A stretch of DNA of 64,000 bases from Neostapfia colusana (GCA_030760725.1 JASWHV010000008.1:48060057-48124056), one strand, 5' to 3'. Positions 9,242-22,412 are shown, numbered from the stretch's first letter. Translations and numbers: made by a program. The notes: generated by a model not told the origin, from the sequence alone.

Positions 9242-12200
9242 TGTAAAAGTCCCAAAAACTTGTAAATGCAAGACTTGAGTTGTGAATAAAGTTGAGTTTA
9301 AATACAATAAATGGGACTTGCAAAAACTTTTGTTTACTCATGTAAGTGATGGCATGAGCAATAAGACTTTGAATTCAGTTTAAATTAAGAGGGTCACTTC
9401 AAAAAGAAGAAGGGCATTTTCAAAAGAGGAAATTCAAACTGTTGTTTAAGAAGTTGTATTTGCAATGGCCAACTGAAGCATCAGAGGGCATAATTGAATT
9501 CTTCAGGTTCAAATTATGGGAAGGCAAACTTTGGGCAAATTTGGAAGTGCTTTGATATGAATATCAAAGGAACTTGTAAATTTCATCCAAATGTGAGTTT
9601 AAATTTGAAACTGAGGCACAATTTGTAAAATTAGCAAATGGCTTTTGAATTTGAGCTCCATATGAGTGAACTTTGCATATGCCAAAATTTTGGATATTTA
9701 GGAGAGGGGATGAGTGGGACCCAAGTGTCATAGAGAGGGGGAAAACTTAACCCACAAGTTTTGCTGTCTCTGTTCAAACTCATTCAGTAGACTGAATAAC
9801 CGGTTCCCCGTTTTCGCTCGAAGGACCGAACACGCGCGCACGCCACCGACGCAATGGGACCGCCAGCTCCCGAGTTGCTTCAACGTCGGTTCCTCCGCGC
9901 CCTTATCAGTCTCCCACCGAGTTCACACCTCACAGCACCGAGCCCACGCCCCCCCTCCTCGCCACAGCGCTGTTTCCAGGGGCTTTTACCGCCGCCGCGG
10001 CCACACGCTCGGGCTCCCGTAGTCAACCTTCTCCCTGAGCCGTGAACGTCCGGACAAGCTTGGAAGCAGCGTCGCCCACGCTCCCTGAAGCCGTCAAAGC
10101 AAGTTCCTAGGGTGCAGCGGGCTGCAATCGCCTCGGCGAGCCGGTTCTTCCCCGGCGGACCGACCTCGGCGACTTCACTTCAAATCAAGCCCCTCCGGTG
10201 TTTCACGCCCAACAAAGCCACGAATAAGGTTGGTTACCACCTCTCCTTGCTGTCCGCCGAGTTCGGGATCATTTCATAGGACCACCTTGCCGGAATTTAA
10301 GTTTCACTCACGGCGGGTTCTTCGGGTCGCCGGCTCCAGACCGGGAAATTCTCCCCCGAGGTGTGAAGGCTCCCGGTTGTGTTCTGGGGTCATGATCTTT
10401 AGCCTCCTACGGACCTCCTCGATCAACCAGAGCATGATTCCATCAACCCTAGCCGAAGAAAGCCCAGTTTTTCCTTTGTCGCCGCCAAAAACCACCTCGG
10501 GCGCACGGTGACGGCATAGCTAGCGGCTTCTCCAAGCAAAATTGGGCACACGCCGATGAGCTACACCTTCCACTGATGAGCTAGAACAGCGGCGCTACGT
10601 CGCTAAAGCTCGGTTAAGCTGCCTCACCGTCGCAAGCTCGGTTAGGGCCGACGTCGGGGTGGGGAAATCCTCTCCCCATGTTCAGCGCACGAATTTAGGG
10701 GCTGACGGCAAATTTCAGCACGAAAAGTGAACGGAAGACCGGGTTCCGAAGTTTCCCGGCGAGCTCCGGCGGCGGGTGTCGCGCGGGAGCCAAAGGAAGA
10801 CGAAGGAGGGTCGGCCCCACTCGTCAGTGGCTGGAGTTAGACATACGGGATCCTCTGTGGCCCTGGATCAAACTGTGACAACGCGGGAACGGGTCTGTGG
10901 CCCCGTGTGGCTCAGTTCCAGCGGCTGACACGTGTAGGATGGACCCACAGTCAGAGTTTGAATATTTGCCGATTAGTTTGAATTTCCAGATTTAGTTCAA
11001 ACTTTAGAACCTCATAACTTTTGCTAGGGAGCTCCAAATTTAGTGATTCAAATTGGGTTGGATTCAGGATGAAAAACTCTATCCAAATATGAAACCCAAT
11101 TTGCATGGAAACTAATAGAAAATTCTGGAGAATTCTTTAAAGCTTTTCAGAAAAAGAATTTTAGAGGGAGTTTGGTTCATCCAAAAATTCCCAAATTTTG
11201 CCAGAATATTCTTTAGGATGTTAGAACACTCCTGTAAAAGTTTCAGCTCATTTGGAGTTGATTTATTTGGGGCAATCCTGATTTCAAGTTTCTGGATTCA
11301 AATAAGTACAGAAACAATTTCAGAGAATTTCCAAAACATGGAAATTCAGTTCTGGGAATTCCTTAGCTCCAAAAATCCTAGAAAAATTCAGGCATACTCT
11401 CCGAGCTATGTTTGAAATTGTAGTTCACTTGAATTTGCATGAAAGTGCAAATTTATTCAGAATTAATTCCTTTTTGCCTAAATGCTTAGGGAATTGTTCT
11501 GGGTGATCTACTTAGTGAAACATCCTGAATTTTGGTTCAGAGGACTTTCTTGTGACAAGGAACTCACAAGAAAATTTCCAGCTCCATTGTATCCCTGGAT
11601 CAGTAGTGTTCTGTTCAACATATTAGGTGATCACCACCCAAGTGATGAACCTCACTTCTCACTTGATGATAGTGCTTAAACACACACCCAAACCACTAGC
11701 ACCAGTTTCATTTTAAAATCTTAAACAGAGTTACAGTTTTAAACTTGTCTTTAGCACTTGTTAGCAAAATGTTTTACAATTAAACATATATGCATATTCA
11801 TAACGTGTAGTGATAAAACGTGGAAAGTGAAGAAGGAGAAATTAAGCTTGGATCAAGGAGCAAGAAGGGCAGGAGTTGAACTTCAAGACATCAGCAACTA
11901 ACCTCATGTTATCTGACTTTACTCACCTGCAAAACCAAGGCAAGCCCCGGTTTGCATTTAAGTTGTTTTTAAAGTTTTCCTTTTGTTCACTACTATTGGT
12001 CAAAGTTTGTATGTGCATGAGGTCAAGGATGTTTTATACTCCACTTGCATAACCCAACATGAACCCTGAGGTCAAGGGTAGAACTGTGTCATCGCTGTAG
12101 AATAAGGCCGTGCTAAATAGGCTAGGACATCCGGTAGAAGACAAGTAGTTGGAATCTACTCGCGAGCTTTGGTTCAGGATCACATAAAGGGGGATTGGAA

Positions 12201-13353
12201 AAGGATGCAAAATAAAGTTTACATTTCTAAAGATGAGACCGGGCAGGAGGGTAGGCAGCGACAAGACGAGGTCTTGGTCGAGTAGCTCTGCCTGTGTCGG
12301 TTAAGAACCGAAGCGTGTGCGGCCCTGCTGAGCAAGTATTGAGTTGTGTACCGGATGTTTACTGACATATGGGAACCAGGAAACCGATGTACCAGGTTCA
12401 CTGGATTGTATAGGCATACCACATCGTATCGTTAGACCTATGAGCCCGAGACGGTGCGACCGCTTCTACAGTCTAGTGTCCTGAGAAAAGTTGCCACATA
12501 CGACGTAATGAAGGACGCCAGAGTTGGGTATTCAGAGGCGGGCGTATGTGGCGAGTTATCCGGGTAGTGTTTGATTCGAATCACCGTCCCTCGCGGTTAT
12601 GAGTACTGCTTGCTCACTATGTTGTGACGTAGTAAGCAAGTTGTGTGGAAATAGTTTGCAAAGTTTTAAATGCTGTTCTGATAATTGTAAATTGCATGAA
12701 AACCATGTTTGAAGTAGAGATAGAGCAAACTAAAGTTATTTTCTACCTTGGGACAAGTAGCATTGGAATGAAGCGTTTCTTGTTTGATTTTGGAGTTCCA
12801 ATGTTGCTAGGCGCAAGGTCACTACTATTATGGCTAAAATCTGAAAGTTAAGGATGAACTTGTAGGCGAGTCTTTTTGCAAATGACCGGTTAAAGTCTTA
12901 GGTTACCTTCATGTAGAGTTGCATGCTTTAGGAGAGACGGTTAAGTCTTGCTGAGCCTTTGTGCTCACTCTTGCTATATAAGTGGTTTTGCAGGTAACCC
13001 TCGACGCTATAAAGAAGTTTGTCCGGTGAGACTCGGGAACTTCCGAGTCATGCCACACTTAGAGAACCTAGCCGCTGCCATGTCTTCGTGTTGCTAGCGA
13101 GAGGAGTCCGCAGGCTGGACCTCTTCTCAAGTGCTTCTTAGATATTCAACGTGAGCTGTTTATAGACTTCCGCTGTAGCTATTTTATGTAAACTATTTAC
13201 GAAGAACAATTGTAAGCTTCCACTTTTGATTTATGTAATACATTGTTCCTTATATGTGTGCTGTTGGGTGCCGCATAACACGGCACCACCCAATGCGATT
13301 CCCGGGCAAGGTGCCCCGTCCCCGTGAGTGATCGGGACGGCGGGGTCCCGTCA
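9242..13353 (+). repeat. GYP2 5' LTR
   Basis: Begins TGTAAAAGTCCC and ends GGTCCCGTCA. It is partitioned into an AT-rich first 500 bp, a CpG-rich block (about 9820-10830), a second AT-rich block with many AAATTCCA-like words (10960-11650), and a 3' part with a possible TATA box (GCTATATAAG, near 12973). It is about 1.1 kb longer than the 3' LTR because that copy has lost the equivalent of about 10527-11655. Several open frames, such as 9714-10022 and 12645-12851, recur in both LTRs only because the LTRs are repeats. Confidence 0.93.
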
Positions 13354-13356
13354 GCG

Positions 13357-13368
13357 TGGTATCAGAGC
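13357..13368 (+). other. GYP2 primer-binding site (tRNA-Met)
   Basis: TGGTATCAGAGC starts three bases after the 5' LTR end. It is a perfect match to the plant initiator tRNA-Met 3' end complement. Confidence 0.92.
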
Positions 13369-14861
13369 TGCATTGGTAATAGCACACGGAATAAGGATCG
13401 TATTACGATAAAAACTTAGGATACGGTGAGGAAACGGTATTAGGGCCACATAAGGACTATAGTAGTATAGTTACTTAAAGTGGCAGAACTAACTTACGTG
13501 TTATAATTCTGAATTTTGATTGAAGCATGGTAAGGAACGCCACCGAAAGCGGTTCAATTTTGGTTAGCTCCCCTGACGAGGAATGTGGTTCAGGGGTAGG
13601 TCTCACAGCTTGTTGTGAGACGTTAATATGAAACTCTTGGACTCTTCATGTTCCTGAGTTCATATGAAACGCTGATCCCTAGCATGCATTAGGCAAGTAA
13701 GTGGAGACCCCATCGTGTGGTCAGTAACGCGATAGTGTGTTCGTCTGGAAATAGCCCAGGAGGACATACGCAGCGCTTGCTATCGGCGTGCCCTGCAGGG
13801 AAGTAGGTGGTATCCGTTGGGCTGATAACATTCCCAACCGTGACGACCCGTTCATGATATACTCGGGTTCCCCGTCGTGTGGTGTAGAAACACGATCACA
13901 TACCTTGAGACGTGGCTTAACTCAAGGACGGCCGTATGGCAATGATACGGGTGTTTGTATTTACTTTAAAATATGGAACTTCCTGAAATGAAACAACCTT
14001 TGAGTGCACCACTACTGAGTGTTCTTCTGCAGGTACTAACCCCGTACGTATCCCGTGTAGTACACGTGTGCGAGAGACCGTCGTAGGGCCACTGATAATA
14101 TGTGTATGCCGGTATGATCCGGCTTAGGATTTTCTTTGGTGAGGTAACGTAGTACCGACATGATTCTTACGGTGCATCGACACCGTACTAAACATATAAC
14201 CCTCTTCCCTATGAATAAATGATTCATGAACTTTCAACTAAAAATGGATGTTTGAAACAAATATTAGTTACTGGACTCTTATTTTCAGCTAAGATTCAAA
14301 TGAGAGTATAACTAGGTGTCCGAGTTTTCAAAAACAGAGTGCTCTGTTCTGGCAGGAATTCTTGCTGGACTTTGACAGGGCATAACTCTGAGTAGAGTTA
14401 ACCAATTAAGGTGTATGATACTGTTCTGGAAAGATTTTCAAGTGCTCTACAACTTCTTTGTAGACCTCCAGAGCAAAATCACATGTTAAGTGGGTGAAAA
14501 GTCCAGTTGAAGGCAAACTGTTCAGAACCAGGACAGTAGCAAAAACCTCTCTGGACCTTCTGTTTTTAAGCCATAACTTCCTGTAGAAAAATCCTTAAGG
14601 AGCCCATGATACACTGTTGGAAAGATACTGAAGTTTATTACAACTTTGGTATTGAACTCAAGTCAAGGATCTGTAGATAACTTGAGTAAATTTTGGAGTT
14701 TGTGTAAACTAGTCCCGCTGATTAGTTTAGCGTACTTAAGATTTGTTTAAACATGAATGTGGTTATGCTTTCATAAAGTTCATGACATGTTCATGTTTTA
14801 CTTATCTTGACTTACTACTGAGATAGAATTTTGATTGACTCAAAATTTTGTTTCGTGCAGT
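13369..14861 (+). other. GYP2 5' leader
   Basis: 1.5 kb without a convincing gene between primer site and gag. The part at 14280-14700 holds two diverged versions of the same theme (CATAACT..., ACTGTT-GGAAAGAT, CTACAACTT), which looks like an old tandem duplication of about 190 bp. No protein is assigned. Confidence 0.55.
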
Positions 14862-15960
14862 ATGGTACACACACATTCTCAAATGGAGCTTGGAGATTCA
14901 AGTCGAGGTGGAAATGACTATACTTCATCACAAGAGCCATCGCCAACCGGATGGGCTGAAATGATGGCGAAGATGAATGAAACTCGCCAAACTCTAGTTC
15001 AGCAAGGCATAAATCGAGAAGCTCAACGTCACAGGCCAACCCCGAGCATGTATCTGGATTTCTTGGCAACACAACCGCCGGTATTCTCTGAGGCGGCTGA
15101 CCATTGTGAAGCAAACCACTGGTTACATGTCATTGAGTCCAAGTTCGGGTTGATCCAATGTGATGAATTCTCGAAGACTCTATGTGCCACTCAACAGCTT
15201 CACGGCTTTGCTGGAGCATGGTGGGTAGACTACCTTGCTGTACAACCAGCAGGGCATCGTGTCACATGGGCGGAGTTCCAGGCTGCATTTCGTGCTCGTT
15301 TCATCCCTGCGGGCAAATGCAAACAAGCCATGATGAATTCTGGAACCTAAAGCAAGGTGACATGAGTGTTATGGAGTATGCGAAGGAGTTCAATCGCTTA
15401 GCTCAATATGTCCCTGACTATGTGAAGTCACCAGCCATGAAGGGTTATCACTTTTACCGAGGGCTGACCGCTAGGCTGCAATGTGAATTGGCTCAAGTTA
15501 GCCAAGAGAATTTTGATGAGTTTGTGAGCTGTGCTATCAATCAGGAATATTATTCTAATGTCTACCTCAAAGAAAAGAGGGAGAGGGACTCATCACAGGA
15601 GGAATGCAATCATCTACCTCAGAAGTATCGGTTGGTGATCCGTTCACCTTCCGGTCGAGAGATCCCACAAGAGGTGCAATCATTCTGGGAGTGTGACGAC
15701 TCCTCTATTCCACAGAGGTCTTATTCACCTCCACCGCAGCAGCAACTTGTTTCTCATGCACCTCAGTATCAACAGAGTGCACCAGAATATTATTGGCCTC
15801 AAGAGGTTGAAGATGAACAAGGTGATTTCTCAGCCAAACCAAGTGCTGTCCCACACCACGTTGACAATGAGCTCAACGTCAATGAAGCAACTGAACCGAG
15901 CAGCAACATTGTGTCTGCCGGTCCAGTTCCACAGTATGATCTTGGGCAGCCAAGAAAAGC
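14862..15960 (+). pseudogene. GYP2 gag (frameshifted)
   Basis: Starts at ATG 14862 (MVHTHSQMELGDSSRGG). The capsid-like core has YLDFLATQPPVF, ANHWLHVIESKFGL and AGAWWVDYLAVQPAGHRVTW. A single-base indel just before 15330 ends that frame at 15350; the continuation EFWNLKQGDMSVMEYAKEFN is in the frame that runs on to pol. The C-terminal part is rich in Q, P and S and I see no CCHC zinc knuckle where one is expected (about 15690-15900), so the nucleic-acid binding motif is missing or very degraded. Gag would form the particle shell. Confidence 0.88.
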
Positions 15961-17203
15961 TATGTCCAAGGTGGGGACAGTTAATTATGTGTCAGTCGAT
16001 GATCTTCCAAAGGGAGGACCTGTTCTTGCCGGCAGGTTCACCTTAAATGACAAGCCGGTTGTCATTTTATTCGACTCTGGTGCGACACATAACTTCATTA
16101 GCAGGGCGACGGTGATTCGGGATCAGATCTCCACCACTATCACAAAATGTTCTTACCTTATTCATTCGCCAGGTGGAGACATATCAAGTAATGAAGTCGT
16201 TTCTCGAGCACCACTTTGCTTGGGTGGAAAAATTTATCCTACCACCCTCATTATTCTCGAAGACCAAGGAATCAATGCCATATTGGGAATATCATGGTTG
16301 ACCTTCCATAATGCTGTTCTGGACATCGAGAACAGGAGTGTTCACTTGGACTCTCCACTTCACGGGCGTCAAACATTGTATCTCGGCGAAGCGGTTTCCA
16401 AAGACCCGGAAGTATGTAATGCCGAGGCGTGCAAGTTAGAAGACATTGTGGTAGTCCGTGAATATCCGGACGTGTTTCCCGAAGATCTTCCAGTCTTACC
16501 ACCTGAGCGCGAGGTGGAATTCAAAATAGAGTTGATGCCGGGAACCACGCCGATCTCTCAGAGACCATACAAAATGGCTCCGAATGAATTAGCCGAGCTG
16601 AAGGAGCAACTCAAGGATCTGATGGACAAGGTGTTTATTCGTCCAAGTTCATTACCATGGGGTTGCTCAGCTTTATTTGTGAAGAAGAAGGATGAGACGC
16701 TGAGGCTATGCGTCGATTGTCGTCCTTTGAATGCTGTGACAATAAAGAAAAAGTATCCACTACCAAGAATTAATATTCTCTTCGATCAACTAGTGGGCGC
16801 TAAAGTCTTCTCCAAGATGGACTTAAGGTCGGGATATCATCAAATCAAGATTCGAGAGGAAGATGTCCCGAAAACAGCATTCTCGACGAGATATGGACTC
16901 TATGAGTATCTTGTCATGTCATTTGGGTTGACCAATGCTCTGGCTCATTTTATGTATCTTATGAACTTGGTGTTCACGCCGGAGCTGGATCAGTTCGTCG
17001 TGGTATTCATCGACGACATCTTGGTCTATTCCAAATCTGAAGAGGAACACGCTAAACATTTGCATATTGTGCTTCAACGCTTGAGAGATCACAAGCTTTA
17101 TGCAAAGTTTAGTAAATGTGAATTATGGATCAACCAAGTGCCGTTCCTTGGACATATTATTTCAGCGGAAGGCATTGCTGTTGATCCAAGCAAGATTCAA
17201 TAA
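15961..17203 (+). pseudogene. GYP2 protease and reverse transcriptase
   Basis: Continues the gag frame. The protease active site is LFDSGATHNFI (catalytic Asp codon 16073-16075), with AILGISWLTFHNAVLDI downstream. RT has PWGCSALFVKKKDETLRLCV, FSKMDLRSGYHQIKI and VVFIDDILVYS (Asp codons 17012-17017), so the catalytic aspartates are intact. The frame ends at TAA 17201-17203 (KIQ-stop), where related elements have a sense codon, and the RNase H frame resumes in phase at the next codon. This single stop may be recent. Confidence 0.92.
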
Positions 17204-18980
17204 GTGCTGAAGTGGAAATCTCCAACATCAGTCCATGAAGTTCGTAGCTTCTTGGGTTTGGCAGGATATTACCGGAGGTTCATCCCGAGCTTCTCGAAAA
17301 TCTCCAAACCTATGACGGAGCTACTGAAGAAGGGCATCAAATATGATTGGAGCAAGCCATGTGAGGAAGCTTTTCAAGCGTTGGTGAAACACCTCACAAC
17401 AGCCCCAGTTTTAGCTCTACCGGATACAACCAAGCCCTTTGATGTTTATTATGATGCATCTGGCATCGGACTTGGTTGTGTACTCATCCAAGGAGGACGC
17501 GTGGTTGCATATGGATCACGGCAGTTATGGAATCATGAGCAACATTATCCAACTCATAATCTCGAGCTTGCTGCCGTGGTATTGGCTTTGAAGATGTGGA
17601 GACATTACCTATTGGGAAATCTGGTTCATATCTACACCGACCACAAAAGTTTGAAGTACATATTCACTCAGAAAGAGTTGAATATGCGGCAATGGCGATG
17701 GTTGGAGCTGATCAAGGACTATGAGATTGAAATTCATTATCATCCGGGCAAGGCAAATGTGGTTGCCGATGCACTCAGCCGGAAGTCTCATATTCATAAT
17801 CTGACCATTACGCCGATAGAAGAGGAAGAACCAAGTCTCTACTTGGTGCCATATGGAGCTCTACATAACCTGCCTCTCGTACCCACAATAAGAGAGGAGG
17901 TCATGGAAGCTCAAAAGAAAGACAAGGGCATGGCTCATATCAGAAGGAGATTAGAGAACGGGGAGATGAAATGTTTCCGGTTAGATGATGAAGACACCCT
18001 ATGGTTCAAGAACCGGATAGTCGTACCCCGTGATATGAGGCTGCGGAAGAAAAATTTGGATGAGGCTCACTTATCCAAATTTTCTATTCATCCGGGCAGC
18101 AACAAGATGTACCAAGAATTGAAGACTAAATTTTGGTGGACCCGGATGAAGAGAGAGGTTGCTAAATACGTATCAGAATGTGATACGTGTCGGCGAGTTA
18201 AAGCCGACCACATGAAGAAAGCGGAAACCTTACAACCGCTAAGCGTTCTGGCATGGAAGTGGGAGGATATTAGTATGGACTTTATTGTTGGACTACCTCT
18301 CACGGCTAATAAGCATGACTCGGTTTGGGTAATCGTGGATCGGTTAACCAAGTCAGCCCATTTCATCCCGGTGCATACGGGATACCATGCCAAGAAGTAT
18401 GCGGAGCTATATATTGCAAGAATATTATGCCTACATGGAGTTCCCCGAACGATCATCTCCGATCGAGGCGCGCTGTTCGTTGCTCGTTTCTGGGAGCAGC
18501 TACATGCATCGCTGGGAACTAAATTGATTAGAATCTCTGCATATCATCCTCAAACCGATGGGCAAACGGAGAGGGTGAATCAAGTTCTTGAAGATATGCT
18601 TCGAGCATGTGCCATTCACCACGGTAAAGGATGGGACGATCATCTACTGTTAGCGGAATTCGCTTATAACAATGGGTATCAAGCGAGCATCAAAATGGCA
18701 CCGTATGAAGCTCTGTACGGCCGGAAGTGCCGCACACCTTTGAACTGGTGTGAAGCTGGCGAGACAGTGATTTACGGGGTTGATCTCATAAATGAAGCTG
18801 AAGAGCGGGTAAGGCTTATTCAAGCAAATCTTAAAGCCGCTCAGTCCAGGCAAAAGAGTTATGCGGATAGGAGACGACGTCCTCTGGATTTCCATGTAGG
18901 GGATCACGTATACCTCCGCGTATCTCCTATGAAGGGCATTCACCGATTCGGAGTGAAAGGAAAATTAGCTGCATGTTTTA
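17204..18980 (+). pseudogene. GYP2 RNase H and integrase
   Basis: RNase H includes YYDASGIGLGCVLIQGG, LELAAVVLALKMWRHYL and VADALSRKSH. The integrase has its HHCC zinc region (ending CDTCRRVKADH) and a D-D-35-E core whose three acidic codons I placed at 18277, 18461 and 18569 (MDFIVGLP, IISDRGALF, QTDGQTERVNQ). Spacing between the second Asp and the Glu is exactly 35 residues. The frame is lost by a one-base indel near 18975, in the SH3-like part of the C-terminal domain (GKLAACF). Confidence 0.93.
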
Positions 18981-19323
18981 TGGTCCCTTCGTCATCATTG
19001 AAAGGTGTGGACCCGTGGCATACCGTTTGGAGCTACCGGCAGCCTTAGCCGTAGTTCATAACGTCTTCCACATATCTCAGCTGCGGAAGTGTTTGAAAGT
19101 TCCAACGGAGATTCCTACAGGGGACATAGCAGATTTGAAGCCGGACCTCACATATGTTGAGCATCCAACCCGGATCATTGATGAAAAGACTCGCGAGACT
19201 AGAAACCGGACGCTGCGATTTTTCAAGGTGCTATGGGAAAATCACACGTCCGACGAAGCTACATGGGAAAGCGAGGAATATTTACAACGCAATCATCCGG
19301 AGTTGTTAGAGGCTTATATTTAG
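18973..19323 (+). pseudogene. GYP2 integrase C-terminus with chromodomain
   Basis: A frame of 116 codons overlapping the previous one by the indel. It starts in the SH3-like domain (YGPFVIIERCGPVAYRLELP), passes VFHISQLRKCLKVP and ends with the chromodomain-like segment RNRTLRFFKVLWENHTSDEA followed by TWESEEYLQRNHPELLEAY. The aromatic/acidic pattern (F, W, TWE) is that of chromovirus integrase chromodomains, which direct insertion to marked chromatin. Stop at 19321-19323. Confidence 0.9.
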
Positions 19324-19378
19324 CAGTTGTCCTCTCCACGTTGTCCTTAATCATGAATCTCGGGACGAGATTCTTTTG

Positions 19379-19390
19379 AAGGGGGAGGAA
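19379..19390 (+). other. GYP2 polypurine tract
   Basis: AAGGGGGAGGAA immediately before the 3' LTR. Confidence 0.9.
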
Positions 19391-22378
19391 TGTAGAAGTC
19401 CCAAAAACTTGTAAATGCAAGACTTGAGTTGTGAATAAAGTTGAGTTTAAATACAAGAAATGGGACTTGCAAAAACTTTTGTTTACTCATGTAAGTGATG
19501 GCATGAGCAATAAGACTTTGAATTCAGTTTGAATTAAGAGGGTCACTTCAAAAAGAAGAAGGGCATTTTCAAAAGAGGAAATTCAAACTGTTGTTTAAGA
19601 AGTTGTATTTGCAATGGCCAACTGAAGCATCAGATGGCATAATTGAATTATTCAGGTTCAAATTATGGGGAAGACAAAATTTGGGCAAATTTGGAAGTGC
19701 TTTGATATGAACATCAAAGGAACTTGTAAATTTCATCCAAATGTGAGTTTAAATTTGAAACTGAGGCACAATTTGTCAAATTAGCAAATGGCTTTTGAAT
19801 TTGAGCTCCATATGAGTGAACTTTGCATATGCCAAAAATTTGGATATTTAGGAGAGGGGATGAGTGGGACCCAAGTGTCATAAAGAGGGGTAAAACATAA
19901 CCCACAAGTTTTGCTGTCTCTGTTCAAATTCATTCGGTAGACTGAATAACCGGTTCCCCGTTTTCGCTCGAAGGACCGAACATGCGCGCGCGCCACCAAA
20001 GCAACGTGACCGCCAGCTCCCGAGCTGCTTCAACATCGGTTCCCCCGTGCCCTTATCGGTCTCCCACCGAGTGCACACCTCACAGCACCGAGCCCACGCC
20101 CGAGCCACGCCCCCCCCCTCCTTGCCACAGTGCCGTTTCCAGGGGCTTTTGCCGCCGCTGCGGCCACACGCTCGGGCTCCCGTCGTCAACCCTCTCCCCG
20201 AGCCGTGAACACCCGGACAAGCTCGGAAGCAGCGTCGCCCACGCTCCCTGAAGCCGTCAATGGAAGTTCCAAGGGTGCAGCGGGCTGCAATCGCCTCAGC
20301 GAGCCGGTTCTTCCCCGGCGGACCGACCTCGGCGACTTCACTTCAAATCAAGCCCCTCCGGTGTTTCGCGCCCAAAAAAGCCACGAATAAGGTTGGTTAC
20401 CACCTCTCCTTGCTGTCCACCGAGTTCGGGATCATTTCATAGGACCACCTAGCCGGAATTTGAGTTTCACTCACGGCGAGTTCTTCGGGTCGCCGGCTCC
20501 AGACCGGGAAATTCGGCCCCGAGGTGTGAAGGCTCCCGGTTGTGTTCTGGGGTCATGATCTTTAGCCTTCTACGGACCTCCTCGATCAAACAGAGCATGA
20601 TTCCATCAACCCTAGCCGAAGAAAGCACAGTTTTTCCTTTGTCGCCGCAAAAAACCGCCTCGGGCGCACGGTGACGGCATAGCTAGCGACTTCACTTGAT
20701 GATAGTGCTTAAACACACAGCCAAACCACTAGTACCAGTTTCATTTTAAATTCTTAAATGGAGTTCCAGTTTTAAACTTGTCTTTAGCACTTGTTAGCAA
20801 AAAGTTTTACAATTAAACATATATGCATATTCATAACGTGTAGTGATAAAACGTGGAAAGTGAAGAAGGAGAAATTAAGCTTGGATCAAGGAGCAAGAAG
20901 GGCAGGAGTTGAACTTCAAGACATCAGCAACTAACCTCATATTATCTGACTTTAGTCACCTGCAAAACCAAGGTAAGCCCCGGTTTGCATTTAAGTTGTT
21001 TTTAAATTTTTCCTTTTGTTCACTACTATTGGTCAATGTTTGTATGTGCATGAGGTCAAGGATGTTTTATACTCCACTTGCATAACCCAACATGAACCCT
21101 GAGGTCAAGGGTAGAACGTTGTCATCGCTGTAGAATAAGGCCGTGCTAAATAGGCTAGGACATCTGGTAGAAGACGAGTAGTTGGAATCTACTCGCGAGC
21201 TTTGGTTCGGGATCACATAAAGGGAGATTGGAAAAGCATGCAAACTAAAGTTTACATTTCTAAAGATGAGACCGGGCAGGAGGGTAGGCAGCGACAAGAC
21301 GAGGTCTTGGTCGAGTAGCTCTGCCTATGTCGGTTAAGAACCGAAGCGTGTGCGGCCCCGCTGAGCAAGTATTGAGTTGTGTACCGGATGCTTACTGACA
21401 TATGGGAACCAGGAAACCGATGTACCAGGTTCACTGGATTGTAGAGGCATACCACATCGTCTCGTTAGACCTATGAGCCCGAGACGGCGCGACCGGTTCT
21501 ACAGTCTACTGTCCTGAGAAAGTTTGCCACATACGATGTAATGAAGGACGCCAGAGTTGGGTCTTCAGAGGCGGGCGTATGTGGCGAGTTATCCGGGTAG
21601 TGATTGATTCGAATCACCGTCCCTCGCGATTATGAGTACCGCTTGCTCACTGTGTTGTGACGTAGTAAGTAAGTTGTGTGGAAATAGTTTGCAAAGTTTT
21701 AAATGCGTTTATGATAATTGTAAATTGCATGAAAACCATGTTTGAAGTAGAGATAGAGCAAACAAAAGTAATTTTCTACCTTGGGACAAGTAGCATTGGA
21801 ATGAAGCGTTTCTTGTTTGATTGTGGAGTTCCAATGTTTCTAGGTGCAAGGTCACTACTATTATGGCTAAAATCTGAAAGTTAAGGATGAACTCGTAGGC
21901 GAGTCTTTTCGCAAATGACCGGTTAAAGTCTTAGGTTACCTTCATGTAGAGTTGCATGCTTTAGGAGAGACGATTAAGTCTTGCTGAGCCTTTGTGCTCA
22001 CTCTTGCTATATAAGTAGTTTTGCAGGTAACACTCGACGCTATAAAGAAGGTTGTCCGGTGAGACTCGGGAACTTCTGAGTCATGTCACACTTGGAGAAC
22101 CTAGCCGCTGCCATGTCTTTGTGTTGCTAGCGAGAGGAGTCCGCGGGCTGGACCTCTTTTCGAGTGCTTCTTAGATATTCAACGTGAGCTGTTTATAGAG
22201 TTCCGCTGTAGCTATTTTATGTAAATTATTTACGAAGAACAATTGTAAGCTTTCGCTTTTGATTTATGTAATACATTGTATGTGTGCTGTTGGGTGCCGC
22301 ATAACACGACACCACCCAATGTGATTCCCGGGCAAGGTGCCCCGTCCCCGTGAGTGATCGGGACGGCGGGTCCCGTCA
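19391..22378 (+). repeat. GYP2 3' LTR with internal deletion
   Basis: Matches the 5' LTR base for base for long stretches but jumps from the equivalent of about 10527 to about 11655 at position 20695 or so (AGCGACTTCACTTGATG). The word CTTC occurs at both break points, compatible with a short-homology deletion after insertion. Ends GGTCCCGTCA at 22378. Confidence 0.93.
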
Positions 22379-22383
22379 TGCAA

Positions 22384-22412
22384 TGCATGGAAATGAATTT
22401 GAGGGTGTTACA
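22384..22412 (-). mobile_element. LTR-A copy 1, terminal segment
   Basis: After the TSD TGCAA the sequence TGCATGGAAATGAATTTGAG..GTGTTACA completes LTR-A copy 1. Its reverse complement begins TGTAACACCC like copies 2 and 3. Position 22412 is therefore the outer 5' border of copy 1. Confidence 0.88.

Larger units (their letters stand above)
9242..22378 (+). mobile_element. GYP2: Ty3/gypsy chromovirus with 3-4 kb LTRs (Tekay/Del-like)
   Basis: A complete 13.1-kb element: 5' LTR (4112 bp), tRNA-Met primer site, leader, gag-pol ending in a chromodomain, polypurine tract, and 3' LTR (2988 bp). The TSD TGCAA is at 9237-9241 and 22379-22383, and LTR-A rejoins exactly across it. Very long LTRs with a chromodomain integrase point to the Tekay/Del lineage of chromoviruses, which is lineage knowledge rather than a search result. 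Three coding lesions are visible: a gag frameshift, a stop at 17201-17203 and a frameshift near 18975. Confidence 0.95.

Noticed and set aside
8840..9341. Several overlapping open frames of 89-157 codons on both strands
   Set aside because: They follow the 55-60 bp G-box minisatellite, are low complexity, and vanish outside it.
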